This document shows, piece after piece, positions 42,297-50,980 of a stretch of 64,000 bases of DNA. Position numbers and translations under genes: made by a program. This stretch comes from Noviherbaspirillum galbum (GTDB lineage: Bacteria; Pseudomonadota; Gammaproteobacteria; Burkholderiales; Burkholderiaceae_D), in assembly GCF_010974945.1 (NCBI RefSeq), contig NZ_JAAIVB010000037.1:62001-126000 (forward strand), given 5' to 3'. The notes beneath the pieces are model-generated. The model ran no database searches. It was not told where the DNA came from and was given only the letters and a program-made list of their open reading frames with translations. The number at the start of each line of letters is the position of its first letter. The stretch's first letter is position 1.

Positions 42297-43118
42297 TCAA
42301 GCCGCCGCCATGTTGGCCTTGCAAAAGCCGTAGAGGGCGTCGAGCACGCCGTCCGGTTGTTCGGCCATGAGGGCGTGGCCGCAGTCGTCGAGCTGGGTCA
42401 CCGTGCAGTGGGCGAGCAGCTTGCCCAGTCCCATGGCGGCCTTGGGCGGCGTCATCATGTCGCTCTTGCCGAGCAACAGCAGCGCGGGCGCCTGCACCGC
42501 CTGCGCGGCGCTCTCGCCATTCGAGTAGGCATTGCATGCCGAAAAGTCGGCATGGAAGACCTTCGCCGGATTGCGCCGGGAGATGCGTTCCATCAGGCGA
42601 CGCGACCCGCTCATCACGAAGAAACCCGGACCGGGGGAGGATGGCTTCTGCGCCATGCCGGAATGCGACCAGATGTTGACCATGTCGATGGCGCGGTGCT
42701 CTTCGTGCAGCGATGCATCGAGCAGGGCGCCGGACACCTTCATGGGGTAGGCCGTGCCGACCATGCACAGCGCCGCGACCCGCTGCGGCGCGCGTCCCGC
42801 CGTTTCCAGTGCGACCAGCGACCCCATGCTGTGGCCCACCAGGAAGGCGCGCTGCACGCCCGCCGCGTCGAGCAGGGCCAGCAGCCAGTCCGCCATGCCT
42901 TCGACCGTGGCCAGCGGCTCGCCCTCGCTGCGGCCGTGGCCCGGCAGGTCCACCGCCAGCACGCCGAAGCCATGGTGCGCGAAGTAGCGCGTCTGCAGGG
43001 CCCAGACCGAGTGGTCGTTCTGCGCGCCGTGGATGAACACCGCGGTCGGCAGCGCCGCATCGAAGGCCTTGCCGCCGGTGTAGCAGTAAGCCTGCCGTCC
43101 TTGAACGTCGAGCAGCAT
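42297..43118 (-). CDS. Alpha/beta hydrolase
   Basis: A 273-residue alpha/beta hydrolase: the oxyanion segment VFIHGAQNDHSVW, VDLPGHGRSEG, nucleophile Ser97 in GHSMGS, acid region LLLGKSDMMTPPKAA and catalytic His in LDDCGHALMAEQPDG. There is no signal peptide. The substrate is unknown. It follows metY with one base between the metY stop and its ATG, so the two are cotranscribed; the link to sulfur metabolism may be incidental. Confidence 0.9.
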   Translation of the reverse strand: MLLDVQGRQAYCYTGGKAFDAALPTAVFIHGAQNDHSVWALQTRYFAHHGFGVLAVDLPGHGRSEGEPLATVEGMADWLLALLDAAGVQRAFLVGHSMGSLVALETAGRAPQRVAALCMVGTAYPMKVSGALLDASLHEEHRAIDMVNIWSHSGMAQKPSSPGPGFFVMSGSRRLMERISRRNPAKVFHADFSACNAYSNGESAAQAVQAPALLLLGKSDMMTPPKAAMGLGKLLAHCTVTQLDDCGHALMAEQPDGVLDALYGFCKANMAAA

Positions 43119-43119
43119 G

Positions 43120-44430
43120 TCAGGCTCCTTTCTGCGCCGCCTTCAGGCCGCGGGTGAGATCGTCGATCAGGTCGTCGGTATCTTCCAGGCCGATCGACAG
43201 GCGCATGGTGCCTTCGGTGATGCCGGAGGCCGCGAGCTGCTCGGTCGGCACGCGGAAATGCGTGGTCGAAGCCGGATGGATGACCAGCGACTTGGCATCG
43301 CCGACGTTGGCGAGATGGGAAAAGATCTTCAAAGCTTCCACGAAGCGGCGTCCGGCAGCGCGGTCGCCCTTGATGCTGAACGAAAACACCGCGCCGCAGC
43401 CCTTCGGCAGAAGCGCCTTGGCGAGGGCGTGGTCGGGATGGTTGGGGAGTTCGGGATAGGACACCGATTCCACGGCGGCATGCGAGGCAAGGAATTCGAC
43501 CACCTTGCGCGTGTTCGCGACATGGCGTTCCATGCGCAGGCCCAGCGTCTCGATGCCTTGCAGGATGGCAAACGCGTTGTGCGGACTCATCACGGCGCCG
43601 AAGTCGCGCAGGCCCTCGCGGCGGGCGCGCAGCGAGAAGGCGGCAACCGTGGATTCCTCGGCGAAGACCATGCCGTGGAAGCCATCGTAGGGTTCGCACA
43701 GTTCGGCGAATCGGCCGGTTTTTTCATGCGCCAGCTGCCAGTCGAAGGTGCCGCCGTCCACCAGCAGGCCGCCGATGGCGGTGCCATGTCCGCTCAGAAA
43801 CTTCGTGGCGGAATGGAAGAGCAGGTCGGCGCCCAGGTCGAAGGGACGCATCAGGTAAGGCGTGGTGAAGGTCGAGTCCACCATCAGCGGCAGGTGGTGT
43901 TCATGCGCGATCGCCGAAATGCGCGGAATGTCGAGCACGTCCAGGCCGGGATTGCCCAGCGTTTCGCCGAACAGCACCTTGGTGTTCGGCCGGATGGCGT
44001 TGCGCCAGGCATCGATGTCGCGCGGGTTCACGAAGGTCGTCTCGATACCGAAGCGCTTCATGGTGTAGGCCAGCAGGTTCTGCGAGCCGCCGTACAGCGC
44101 GCGCGAAGCCACCACGTGCGAACCGGCGCCGGCGATGGTCGCCAGGCCGAGGTGCATCGCCGCCTGGCCGCTGGCGACGGCGAGTCCCGCGACGCCGCCT
44201 TCCAGCGCGGCAATCCGTTCCTCGAGCACCGCGTTGGTCGGATTGGAGATGCGCGAATAGACGTGGCCGGCGCGTTCCATGTTGAACAGCGACGCGGCAT
44301 GGTCCGAATCCTTGAACACGAAGGACGTGGTGAGATAGATCGGCGTGGCGCGCGCGCCGGTCGCCGGATCGGGCGCTGCGCCCGCATGCAGCGAGAGGGT
44401 ATCGAAACCCGGATAGCGTGGATCGCTCAT
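43120..44430 (-). CDS. metY: O-acetylhomoserine sulfhydrylase (MetY-type), PLP enzyme
   Basis: A Cys/Met-metabolism PLP enzyme of 436 residues that should make homocysteine from an O-acylhomoserine and sulfide. Features are FDTLSLHAGAAPDPATGARATPIY, SRISNPTNAVLEERIAALEGG and the PLP lysine Lys210 in SATKFLSGHG. The length above 420 residues favours MetY (O-acetylhomoserine) over the shorter MetZ, but the donor cannot be proven from sequence. It heads a two-gene unit with the alpha/beta hydrolase. I saw no SAM or SAH riboswitch in the 194 nt upstream. Confidence 0.9.
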   Translation of the reverse strand: MSDPRYPGFDTLSLHAGAAPDPATGARATPIYLTTSFVFKDSDHAASLFNMERAGHVYSRISNPTNAVLEERIAALEGGVAGLAVASGQAAMHLGLATIAGAGSHVVASRALYGGSQNLLAYTMKRFGIETTFVNPRDIDAWRNAIRPNTKVLFGETLGNPGLDVLDIPRISAIAHEHHLPLMVDSTFTTPYLMRPFDLGADLLFHSATKFLSGHGTAIGGLLVDGGTFDWQLAHEKTGRFAELCEPYDGFHGMVFAEESTVAAFSLRARREGLRDFGAVMSPHNAFAILQGIETLGLRMERHVANTRKVVEFLASHAAVESVSYPELPNHPDHALAKALLPKGCGAVFSFSIKGDRAAGRRFVEALKIFSHLANVGDAKSLVIHPASTTHFRVPTEQLAASGITEGTMRLSIGLEDTDDLIDDLTRGLKAAQKGA

Positions 44431-44624
44431 GGTGGTGGAAGATAAAGGTTAGGCGAAATTGAGCAAGCGCAATCCTAGCACCGTTGGATGAGGCAAGGTG
44501 TATTCGGATGGTCGAAAGGCGTCTCTCCGTCCCGGTGCCGGTGCTGGATTTTTCAGGCGGCTTAGGCTACATTTGAATCAAAATGACAACACTCCAAGAC
44601 CCGTCACACCTCTCAGGACCGTCC

Positions 44625-45071
44625 ATGAAAGTTTCCGAAATTCTGAAAGTCAAAGGCGATATTCTCTACACCGTCACGCCCGACACCCCGATGACGGAGG
44701 CCGTCGATACCATGGCGGAAAAGGATATCGGTTCGCTCGTCGTCATGGAGTTCGGCGAACTGGTCGGCATGCTGACCTTCCGCGAAGTGATGAAGACCCT
44801 CTATGCCAACAAGGGCGAGGTCGGCGGCGGCACGGTGCGCAAGCACATGGACGATCATCCCATCACCATCACGCCCGATACCGAGGTCAACGAAGTGCGC
44901 CGGCTCATGCTCGAGCGGCACGCGCGGTATGTGCCGGTGGTCAGCGCCAAGACGCTGTATGGCGTGATTTCCTTCTATGACGTGGCAAAGGCGGTGCTCG
45001 AGGCGCAGAGCTTTGAGAACAAGATGCTGAAGGCGTACATCCGTGATTGGCCGTCGGAGGGGGATGAGTAG
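44625..45071 (+). CDS. CBS-pair domain protein
   Basis: A 148-residue stand-alone protein made of two CBS motifs (about 7-65 and 75-135), with TVTPDTPMTEAVDTMAEKDIGSLVVMEFGELVGMLTFREV and a matching second half. CBS pairs bind adenosine nucleotides and usually regulate other proteins; no partner domain is attached. ATG 44625 follows AGGA at 8 nt; the frame is open to 44583, but that part lacks domain character. Confidence 0.88.
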   Translation: MKVSEILKVKGDILYTVTPDTPMTEAVDTMAEKDIGSLVVMEFGELVGMLTFREVMKTLYANKGEVGGGTVRKHMDDHPITITPDTEVNEVRRLMLERHARYVPVVSAKTLYGVISFYDVAKAVLEAQSFENKMLKAYIRDWPSEGDE

Positions 45072-45080
45072 GGCGGCTGC

Positions 45081-45108
45081 TGTCATTCTCGCGAAAGCGG
45101 GAATTCCA
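45081..45108 (+). repeat. REP-like palindromic unit, copy 1
   Basis: A 28 nt unit of the form TGTCATTCTCGCGAAAGCGG plus GAATTCCA, able to fold around GCGAAAGCG. Related copies are at 45439-45466 and, inverted, 45493-45520. Confidence 0.7.
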
Positions 45109-45190
45109 TTGCGGTTTTGGGTTTCTCTCCGGTGACCCGGTTGCTGTTCCCACTCCGTGGGGGTTTGCCGGGACTGGCCCCGGCGGGCCA

Positions 45191-45222
45191 CCTACTTCTC
45201 TTGTCTCGCCAAGAGAAGTAGG
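45191..45222. repeat. Perfect 12 bp inverted repeat
   Basis: CCTACTTCTCTT pairs with AAGAGAAGTAGG around an 8 nt loop (GTCTCGCC). Similar sequence occurs as a dispersed non-coding element in other Burkholderiales genomes from memory; I could not check this. Confidence 0.75.
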
Positions 45223-45240
45223 CAAGAGAAGGCGACCCCT

Positions 45241-45362
45241 GCCGTCGCCCCTTCGGGGTTCCCGAAAGGGAGGACGGCCAAGCGGGAAGCGTGGAAACTC
45301 GCCTGCGGCTCAGACAGCCACGCTTCTTTTTCCGCATGGCCGCCCTCCCTTTCGGCGACGTC
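45241..45362. repeat. Large imperfect palindrome of about 120 bp
   Basis: Nested inverted repeats: 45262-45280 pairs with 45337-45355 (19 bp arms, two mismatches), and an inner 9 bp stem GAAGCGTGG (45286-45294) pairs with CCACGCTTC (45318-45326). The outermost GCCGTCGCC/GGCGACGTC is nearly complementary. Read as RNA or cruciform DNA it is one long structure, probably a mobile or dispersed non-coding repeat. Confidence 0.7.
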
Positions 45363-45438
45363 AGAAGGGACACTGCAGGCTCGCCTTCGGCAATGCACAC
45401 GTCACCGCGCGACTACCTCCATCGTTCCCGCATACCTC

Positions 45439-45520
45439 TGTCATTCCCGCGAAGGTGGGAATCCCATTTCGGTCGTCCGGAGAAGCGCACAATGGGATTC
45501 CCGCCTTCGCGGGAATGACA
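45439..45520. repeat. Inverted pair of REP-like units (copies 2 and 3)
   Basis: 28 nt arms at 45439-45466 and 45493-45520 are inverted copies with one mismatch, separated by 26 nt. The arrangement is like a BIME. No REP-associated tyrosine transposase gene is present in the window. Confidence 0.75.
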
Positions 45521-45540
45521 GAGGCAGCCAATTGCGGCAA

Positions 45541-45628
45541 CCTCAGCACCTCAGCACCTCAGCACCTCAGCACCTCAGCACCCCAGCACCCCAGCACCCC
45601 AGCACCCCAGCGCCCCAGCGCCCCAGCG
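45541..45628 (+). repeat. 8 bp tandem repeat, 11 copies
   Basis: Eleven consecutive octamers: five CCTCAGCA, three CCCCAGCA, three CCCCAGCG. The variants are sorted in blocks, as expected from recent slippage expansion. It lies 127 nt before the next gene. The octamer period rules out a coding role in a single frame. Confidence 0.95.
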
Positions 45629-45755
45629 CCCGCGGGCAAACCAATCCGCCCGCTACCCCCGGTCTCATATCCCGCTACCCGCCACATTTCCCCCCGATCC
45701 CCACCGCCCTCGCGTAAACTACTTCCACTTCGCCAATCTCCATGACGAGTGATCC

Positions 45756-47642
45756 ATGAGCCAATCCAGCCAGTTTTCCCTGCTATCCCAGCGCCGCTTC
45801 GGTCCCTTCTTCTGGACCCAGTTCTTCGGCGCCTTCAACGACAACGTCTTCAAGACGGCATTGCTGACCATCCTGACCTATGACGCGCTGAACTGGACCA
45901 GCATGGATCCGGGCCTGCTGAACAATCTCATCCCCGGCCTGTTCATCCTGCCCTTCGTGCTGCTGTCGGCGTCGGCAGGCCAGCTTGCTGACAAGTTCGA
46001 GAAGGCCGGCCTCGCGCGCTACGTGAAGCTGCTGGAGATCGTCATCATGATGATCGCGGCGTTCGGCTGGATGACGCATCAGCTCTGGCTGCTGGTGGCG
46101 GCCGTCGTTGGCATGGGCGTGCATTCCACGCTGTTCGGTCCGGTGAAGTATGCCTACCTGCCGCAGCACCTCAAGCCGGAGGAACTCGTCGGCGGCAATG
46201 GCGTGATCGAGATGGGGACCTTCGTGGGCATCCTGCTCGGCGAGGTGCTGGGCGCGGTGCTGGTGGTGCACAAGCCGTGGGGCATGCAGCTCGTGGCATT
46301 CGGCACGATCGCCATCGCCATCGTCGGCTGGCTGTTCAGCCGCGGCATTCCGCATTCCCCGGCGCCGGAACCCGAACTGCGGATCAACTGGAATCCGTTC
46401 ACCGAAACCATGCGCAACATCCGCTTCACCCGGCAGAACCGCCCGGTGTTCCTGTCGGTGCTGGGGAATTCCTGGTTCTGGTTCTATGGCGCGGTGATCC
46501 TGGCCCAATTTCCCGTGTACGCCAAGGATTACCTGCATGGCGACCACAGCGTCTTCGTGCTGCTGCTGACGGTCTTTTCGCTGGGGATCGGCGCCGGCTC
46601 GCTGCTGTGCGAAAGGCTGTCCGGTCACAAGGTGGAGATCGGCCTCGTGCCCTTCGGCTCCATCGGCTTGTCCGTGTTTGGCTTCGACCTGTACCTCGCG
46701 AGCCAGCAGTACGTCAACACCTCGCTGGTGGACGTGGCGGGTTTCCTGGGGCAGAAGGGCAGCATCCGCATTCTGTTCGACTGCGTCATGATCGGCATGT
46801 TCGGCGGGTTCTACATCGTGCCGCTGTTCGCGCTCATCCAGACCCGCTGCGACCGCAAGCACGTCTCGCGCACCATCGCCGGCATGAACATCATGAACTC
46901 GCTGTTCATGGTGGTGGCGGCGGTGTTCGCGATGCTGCTGCTGAAAGCCGGCTTCACCATCCCGCAGCTTTTTGCCGCCACGGCCGCGCTGAATGCGCTC
47001 GTGGCCTTCTACATCTTCTCGCTGGTGCCGGAATTCCTGATGCGCTTCCTGGCGTGGATCCTGATCCATACCGTCCACCGCGTCCATGCCGTGGACACCG
47101 ACCGCATCCCGGAAGAAGGCCCGGCGGTACTGGTCTGCAACCATGTCAGCTACGTGGACGCGGTCGTGATCATGGCCGCAAGCCCGCGCCCGATCCGCTT
47201 CGTGATGGATCACCGCATCTTCAAGATCCCGGTGCTGTCTTGGATCTTCCGCACCGCCAAGGCGATTCCGATCGCGCCGGCGAAGGAAGACCCCTGGCTC
47301 ATGGAAAAGTCCTTCGTCGACATCGCCCAGGCCCTGCACGAGGGAGAACTGGTCTGCATTTTCCCGGAAGGCAAGCTGACGTCGACCGGCGAGATGAACG
47401 AGTTCAAGGGCGGCATCCGGAAGATCCTCGACCGCAGCCCGGTCCCGGTGATCCCCATGGCCTTGCGCGGCCTGTGGGGGAGCATGCTGACGCGCAGCCC
47501 GGGCAATCCCTTCGAGCGCTCGTTCCGGCGCGGTCCGTTCTCGCGCCTGTCGCTGGTGGTAGGCAAGCCGCTCGCGCCGGCCGCGGCCACGCCCGAAGCG
47601 CTGCAGGAGGAAGTGCTGAGCCTGCGGGGCGACTGGAAATAA
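45756..47642 (+). CDS. LplT-PlsC fusion: lysophospholipid transporter with acyltransferase
   Basis: The 628 residues have an MFS-type N-terminal half with about 10-12 helices (FGPFFWTQFFGAFNDNVFKTAL start, as in LplT) and a C-terminal PlsC acyltransferase domain with NHVSYVD (His463, Asp468) and FPEG (536-539). In other bacteria these steps, import of lysophospholipid across the inner membrane and its re-acylation, are carried by LplT and Aas. Here both activities appear in one polypeptide, lacking an acyl-ACP synthetase domain. The role in phospholipid repair is inference. It converges on the sensor kinase gene with 6 nt between stops. Confidence 0.9.
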   Translation: MSQSSQFSLLSQRRFGPFFWTQFFGAFNDNVFKTALLTILTYDALNWTSMDPGLLNNLIPGLFILPFVLLSASAGQLADKFEKAGLARYVKLLEIVIMMIAAFGWMTHQLWLLVAAVVGMGVHSTLFGPVKYAYLPQHLKPEELVGGNGVIEMGTFVGILLGEVLGAVLVVHKPWGMQLVAFGTIAIAIVGWLFSRGIPHSPAPEPELRINWNPFTETMRNIRFTRQNRPVFLSVLGNSWFWFYGAVILAQFPVYAKDYLHGDHSVFVLLLTVFSLGIGAGSLLCERLSGHKVEIGLVPFGSIGLSVFGFDLYLASQQYVNTSLVDVAGFLGQKGSIRILFDCVMIGMFGGFYIVPLFALIQTRCDRKHVSRTIAGMNIMNSLFMVVAAVFAMLLLKAGFTIPQLFAATAALNALVAFYIFSLVPEFLMRFLAWILIHTVHRVHAVDTDRIPEEGPAVLVCNHVSYVDAVVIMAASPRPIRFVMDHRIFKIPVLSWIFRTAKAIPIAPAKEDPWLMEKSFVDIAQALHEGELVCIFPEGKLTSTGEMNEFKGGIRKILDRSPVPVIPMALRGLWGSMLTRSPGNPFERSFRRGPFSRLSLVVGKPLAPAAATPEALQEEVLSLRGDWK

Positions 47643-47648
47643 GGCGCG

Positions 47649-50600
47649 TCAGTCGATCACGGCGCCCTGCATCGCTGGCGCCTCGTCGAGCTGCTTCTGC
47701 GGCGCGGTCTGGGGCACGGTGAGCACGAAGGCGGTGCCGACGCCGACCTCGCTCTGCACCCGGATGCGGCCGCCGAGGATGCCGGTCACGATGTTGTGGG
47801 TGATGTTCAACCCGAGGCCCGAACCGCCCGCGCCTAGCTTGGTCGTGAAGAAGGGATCGAAGATCCGGTTCATGTTGGCGGGTGGGATGCCGACGCCATC
47901 GTCCTTCACGACAAATTCCACCCAGCCGTCCTCGACGGCGCGCGCCGAGATGACGACGGTGCCGTGGGACCGCCCGTCGAAGCCGTGGAGCAGGGCGTTG
48001 TTGATCAGGTTCGTGATCACCTGGCCGAGCGGGCCGGGATAGCTGTCCATCACCAGGTTGTCGGCGATGTCCTGCTTGACCACGTAGGCCGTCTTTCTCA
48101 GGGTCGGCCACAGGGTCAGCATGATTTCCGAGATGGCTTCGCCCACCGGGAACTTGCGGCGCTGGGAACTGGTCTGGTCGACCGCGACCTGCTTGAAACC
48201 GGTCACGAGGTTGGCGGCGCGCTGCAGGTTGCGCACCAGGATGTCGCCGGCCTTGCCGGCATCGCCGATGTACGCTTCCAGCATGGAACGCTTGATGCCG
48301 TTGTCCCGCTTCCACGTGGTGGTCAGGGTCACGGTCTGGTCGAGCAGGGTGCTGGCAACCATCAGGCTGTTGCCGATCGGGGTATTGAGTTCGTGCGCGA
48401 TGCCGGCCACCAGCGACCCGAGCGCCGCCAGCTTTTCGCTGCGCACCAGTTCGCCCTGGGCCATGTTGAGGGTTTCCAGGGTCTGCGCCAGTTCGTCATT
48501 CGCCCGCTGCAGTTCTTCTGTGCGCTCGACCACGCGGTGCTCGAGCGTGGCATTGAGTTCGCGGATCTCGTCTTCGATGCGCCGCTTGTCGGTGACGTCG
48601 GCGCAGGCAAGGATGCCATAGCGCTCGCCCGCCAGGGTAAAGGTGTGCCCGGAAAACTGCACCAGCACCCGGCTGCCGTCGCCGCGGAACATCCAGGCTT
48701 CGCGCTGGCGGTCGGTGGACCCGGTCTGCTTCAGTTCATCGATGACCGCGGAGCGGTCGGCCAGGTTGCAGTAGAGACCGAGTTCGACGGTGTTCTTGCC
48801 GAGCACGATGGCCTTGTCCCGCATGAACAGTTCGATGAAAGCCTGGTTGACGTCCTTGATGATGTAGTTGCCCCGGACCTGGGTGACGAACATCGCGATC
48901 GGCGACGACTGGAAGATCGTGGAGAACCGCTGTTCGCTGATGCGCAGTTCTTCTTCCGCCCGCTTGCGTTCGAGTTCGGCCGAGGCGCGTTCGCTGAAGA
49001 CCTGCAGCAGCGACTTCACGAGGTCGGGGTTGCCCATCGTCGCGGAATGCAAGACCACCAGCACGCCGATGGTATTACCGGCGGTATCGCGCAGGGGCGC
49101 GCCGGCATAGCTTTCCCAGGCGTGCTCGGCGAGATAGGCGTCCTGCGGAAACGCCTGGCGGATGCCCGAGGGGAAGATGCGGATTTCGCCTTCGAGCGTA
49201 TGCGCGCAGGGCGAGCCCTGGCTGGCGTAGTCGAAGTCGTCCACCGCATGCCCGCGCACATGGGCGGCGATGGTGCCGATGCGGTTCTGGTCCTGCGCTT
49301 GCCGCAGCCCGATGAAGGCGCAGTCGACGCGCAAGGCCGATGCGAGATCGGCCACCAGCAGGTCGAAGAAAGCTTCGCCGGCCATGTCGCGCGTGCCTTG
49401 CGCCAGTCGCAGCAGGGCGCGGTCCGCCTCGGCCTTCTGTTCTTCCAGCACGCGCTGGTCGGTCACGTCGCGAATGACGGCAAGCATGTACTGCTCGTTG
49501 TTCGCGCTGAAGATGGTGGCGTTGGTCAGGCACTCGCGAAGCATGTCGTGCTTGGTCCGCATCGTCCACGGGAAGTTGCGCGCGATGCGGTCCTGCCGGA
49601 GTAGCCTGAACAGCTGTTTCCGCTGCTCGAGGCTGACCCAGACGTTCAGGTCGATCGCGGTGCGGTCCACCAGTTCGTCGCGGGAATAGCCGCTGATTTC
49701 CTGGAAGGTCTGGTTGACGTCCATGATCACGCCGTCGCTGATGCGCAAGATGGCGACCGAATCGGGATTGCATTCGAATGCGCCGGCGAACTTGGCCTCC
49801 GAGAAGCTCAGGGCTTCCTCGGCGCGGCGCTTCCGGGTGATGTCCTCGGCGATCGAGAGCAGACGGTCGGCGCGGCCGCCTTCGCCGGCGACCAGCGTAT
49901 GGCTCCACTGGCAGGTGATGACCTGGCCATCCGACCGGCGGTTCTCGCTGACGTTGCGGCTGTCGCCGCCGGCCTGCGCGCGCCGGAAGAAAGCCGCGTC
50001 GACCGATTCCCGGGATGCATCCTCCACGATGAAGCTGGCATGGCGCCCGAGCGCCTGCTCGCGCGAGTAACCGAAGATCTTTTCGGCGGCGGCGTTCCAT
50101 TCCAGCACGCGGTACTGGCTGTCCCATTCGATGATGGCGATCGGGCTTTTCTCGACCAGGGCGCGGAAACGCTCCTCGCGTTCGTGCAATTCCTGTTCGA
50201 CGCGCTTGCGCTTCTCGATGTCCTGCTCGAGTTCGTCGTTCTTGCGATCCAGTTCGTCGAACAGCCGGCGCAGGCTGACGCGGGTGTCTTCCATGCGCTG
50301 CGACAGCATGCCGATCTCGTCCAGCCCCTTCCAGGTGAAGGGTTCGTCGAGGCGGCGCTGCGCGAGGCGTTCGGCGCCGGCGCCTAGGCGCTGCAGCGGC
50401 CGCACCAGCCGGCGGTCCAGCAGCACGAGGATCAGCGCGATCGACAGCGCCGCCTGCGCCAGCACCGCCGCCATGGACTCGATCAGCCCCTTGAGCATGA
50501 CCCGGCGCAAGCGGGCGCCGCTGACTTCCAGCTTCACCATGCCCACGGTGTTGCCGCGGTACACCACCGGCTTGTCGGCGGACAGGACGAGGCCGCTGCG

Positions 50601-50924
50601 GCGCTCGGCGTTTTCTCCCGAGACGAACATCCCCAGCGTGTTGTCGCGCACTTCGATGCGCACGATGTCCTCGTTGCGCGTCATCATGGCGTCGAGCAGC
50701 GCCTGGCCGCTCTCCTGGTTGATGTTCCACAGCGGTTCCTGCATGCCGTTCGCCAGCACGTCGGCGTGCTGCAGCAGGATTTCCTCGGTCTGCCGCTGCA
50801 TGTCGTGGCGGTACCGGTGGATCCAGGAAAAGCCGCTGATCAGCAGCGCGGGCACGAGCAGGCCCAGCACCACCACCAGCACGATGGCGCGACGCAGGGT
50901 CAGGGTTCTGCCGTTCAGGAACAT
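47649..50924 (-). CDS. Multi-PAS/GAF sensor histidine kinase
   Basis: A 1091-residue membrane kinase: helices at about 12-31 and 155-170 flank a periplasmic sensor of roughly 120 residues, then HAMP (about 172-225), PAS (about 255-370), PAS (about 375-495), GAF (about 510-665), PAS (about 680-800), a coiled coil, HisKA with phosphoacceptor His844 in GIAHELNTPIG, and an HATPase with VVKDDGVGIPP and GGSGLGLNI. It has no receiver domain of its own. Its gene starts 56 nt after the response regulator gene, so the two are probably a pair. Signal unknown. Confidence 0.92.
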   Translation of the reverse strand: MFLNGRTLTLRRAIVLVVVLGLLVPALLISGFSWIHRYRHDMQRQTEEILLQHADVLANGMQEPLWNINQESGQALLDAMMTRNEDIVRIEVRDNTLGMFVSGENAERRSGLVLSADKPVVYRGNTVGMVKLEVSGARLRRVMLKGLIESMAAVLAQAALSIALILVLLDRRLVRPLQRLGAGAERLAQRRLDEPFTWKGLDEIGMLSQRMEDTRVSLRRLFDELDRKNDELEQDIEKRKRVEQELHEREERFRALVEKSPIAIIEWDSQYRVLEWNAAAEKIFGYSREQALGRHASFIVEDASRESVDAAFFRRAQAGGDSRNVSENRRSDGQVITCQWSHTLVAGEGGRADRLLSIAEDITRKRRAEEALSFSEAKFAGAFECNPDSVAILRISDGVIMDVNQTFQEISGYSRDELVDRTAIDLNVWVSLEQRKQLFRLLRQDRIARNFPWTMRTKHDMLRECLTNATIFSANNEQYMLAVIRDVTDQRVLEEQKAEADRALLRLAQGTRDMAGEAFFDLLVADLASALRVDCAFIGLRQAQDQNRIGTIAAHVRGHAVDDFDYASQGSPCAHTLEGEIRIFPSGIRQAFPQDAYLAEHAWESYAGAPLRDTAGNTIGVLVVLHSATMGNPDLVKSLLQVFSERASAELERKRAEEELRISEQRFSTIFQSSPIAMFVTQVRGNYIIKDVNQAFIELFMRDKAIVLGKNTVELGLYCNLADRSAVIDELKQTGSTDRQREAWMFRGDGSRVLVQFSGHTFTLAGERYGILACADVTDKRRIEDEIRELNATLEHRVVERTEELQRANDELAQTLETLNMAQGELVRSEKLAALGSLVAGIAHELNTPIGNSLMVASTLLDQTVTLTTTWKRDNGIKRSMLEAYIGDAGKAGDILVRNLQRAANLVTGFKQVAVDQTSSQRRKFPVGEAISEIMLTLWPTLRKTAYVVKQDIADNLVMDSYPGPLGQVITNLINNALLHGFDGRSHGTVVISARAVEDGWVEFVVKDDGVGIPPANMNRIFDPFFTTKLGAGGSGLGLNITHNIVTGILGGRIRVQSEVGVGTAFVLTVPQTAPQKQLDEAPAMQGAVID

Positions 50925-50980
50925 GCGGTTCTCGCTTTGATCAAACGCGACGATGTGACGCCGGCCGGCGCGCGGCGGGT

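Noticed and set aside
44431-44624. SAM- or SAH-type riboswitch upstream of metY
   Set aside because: I looked for a structured leader and saw no convincing conserved core, only weak stems.
45541-45628. CRISPR-like array
   Set aside because: The repeat unit is 8 bp with no spacers, and no cas gene is near.
45157-45717. Overlapping short frames in the repeat region taken as genes
   Set aside because: They cross palindromes and the octamer array, are mostly Ser/Pro/His low complexity, and have no ribosome binding site.
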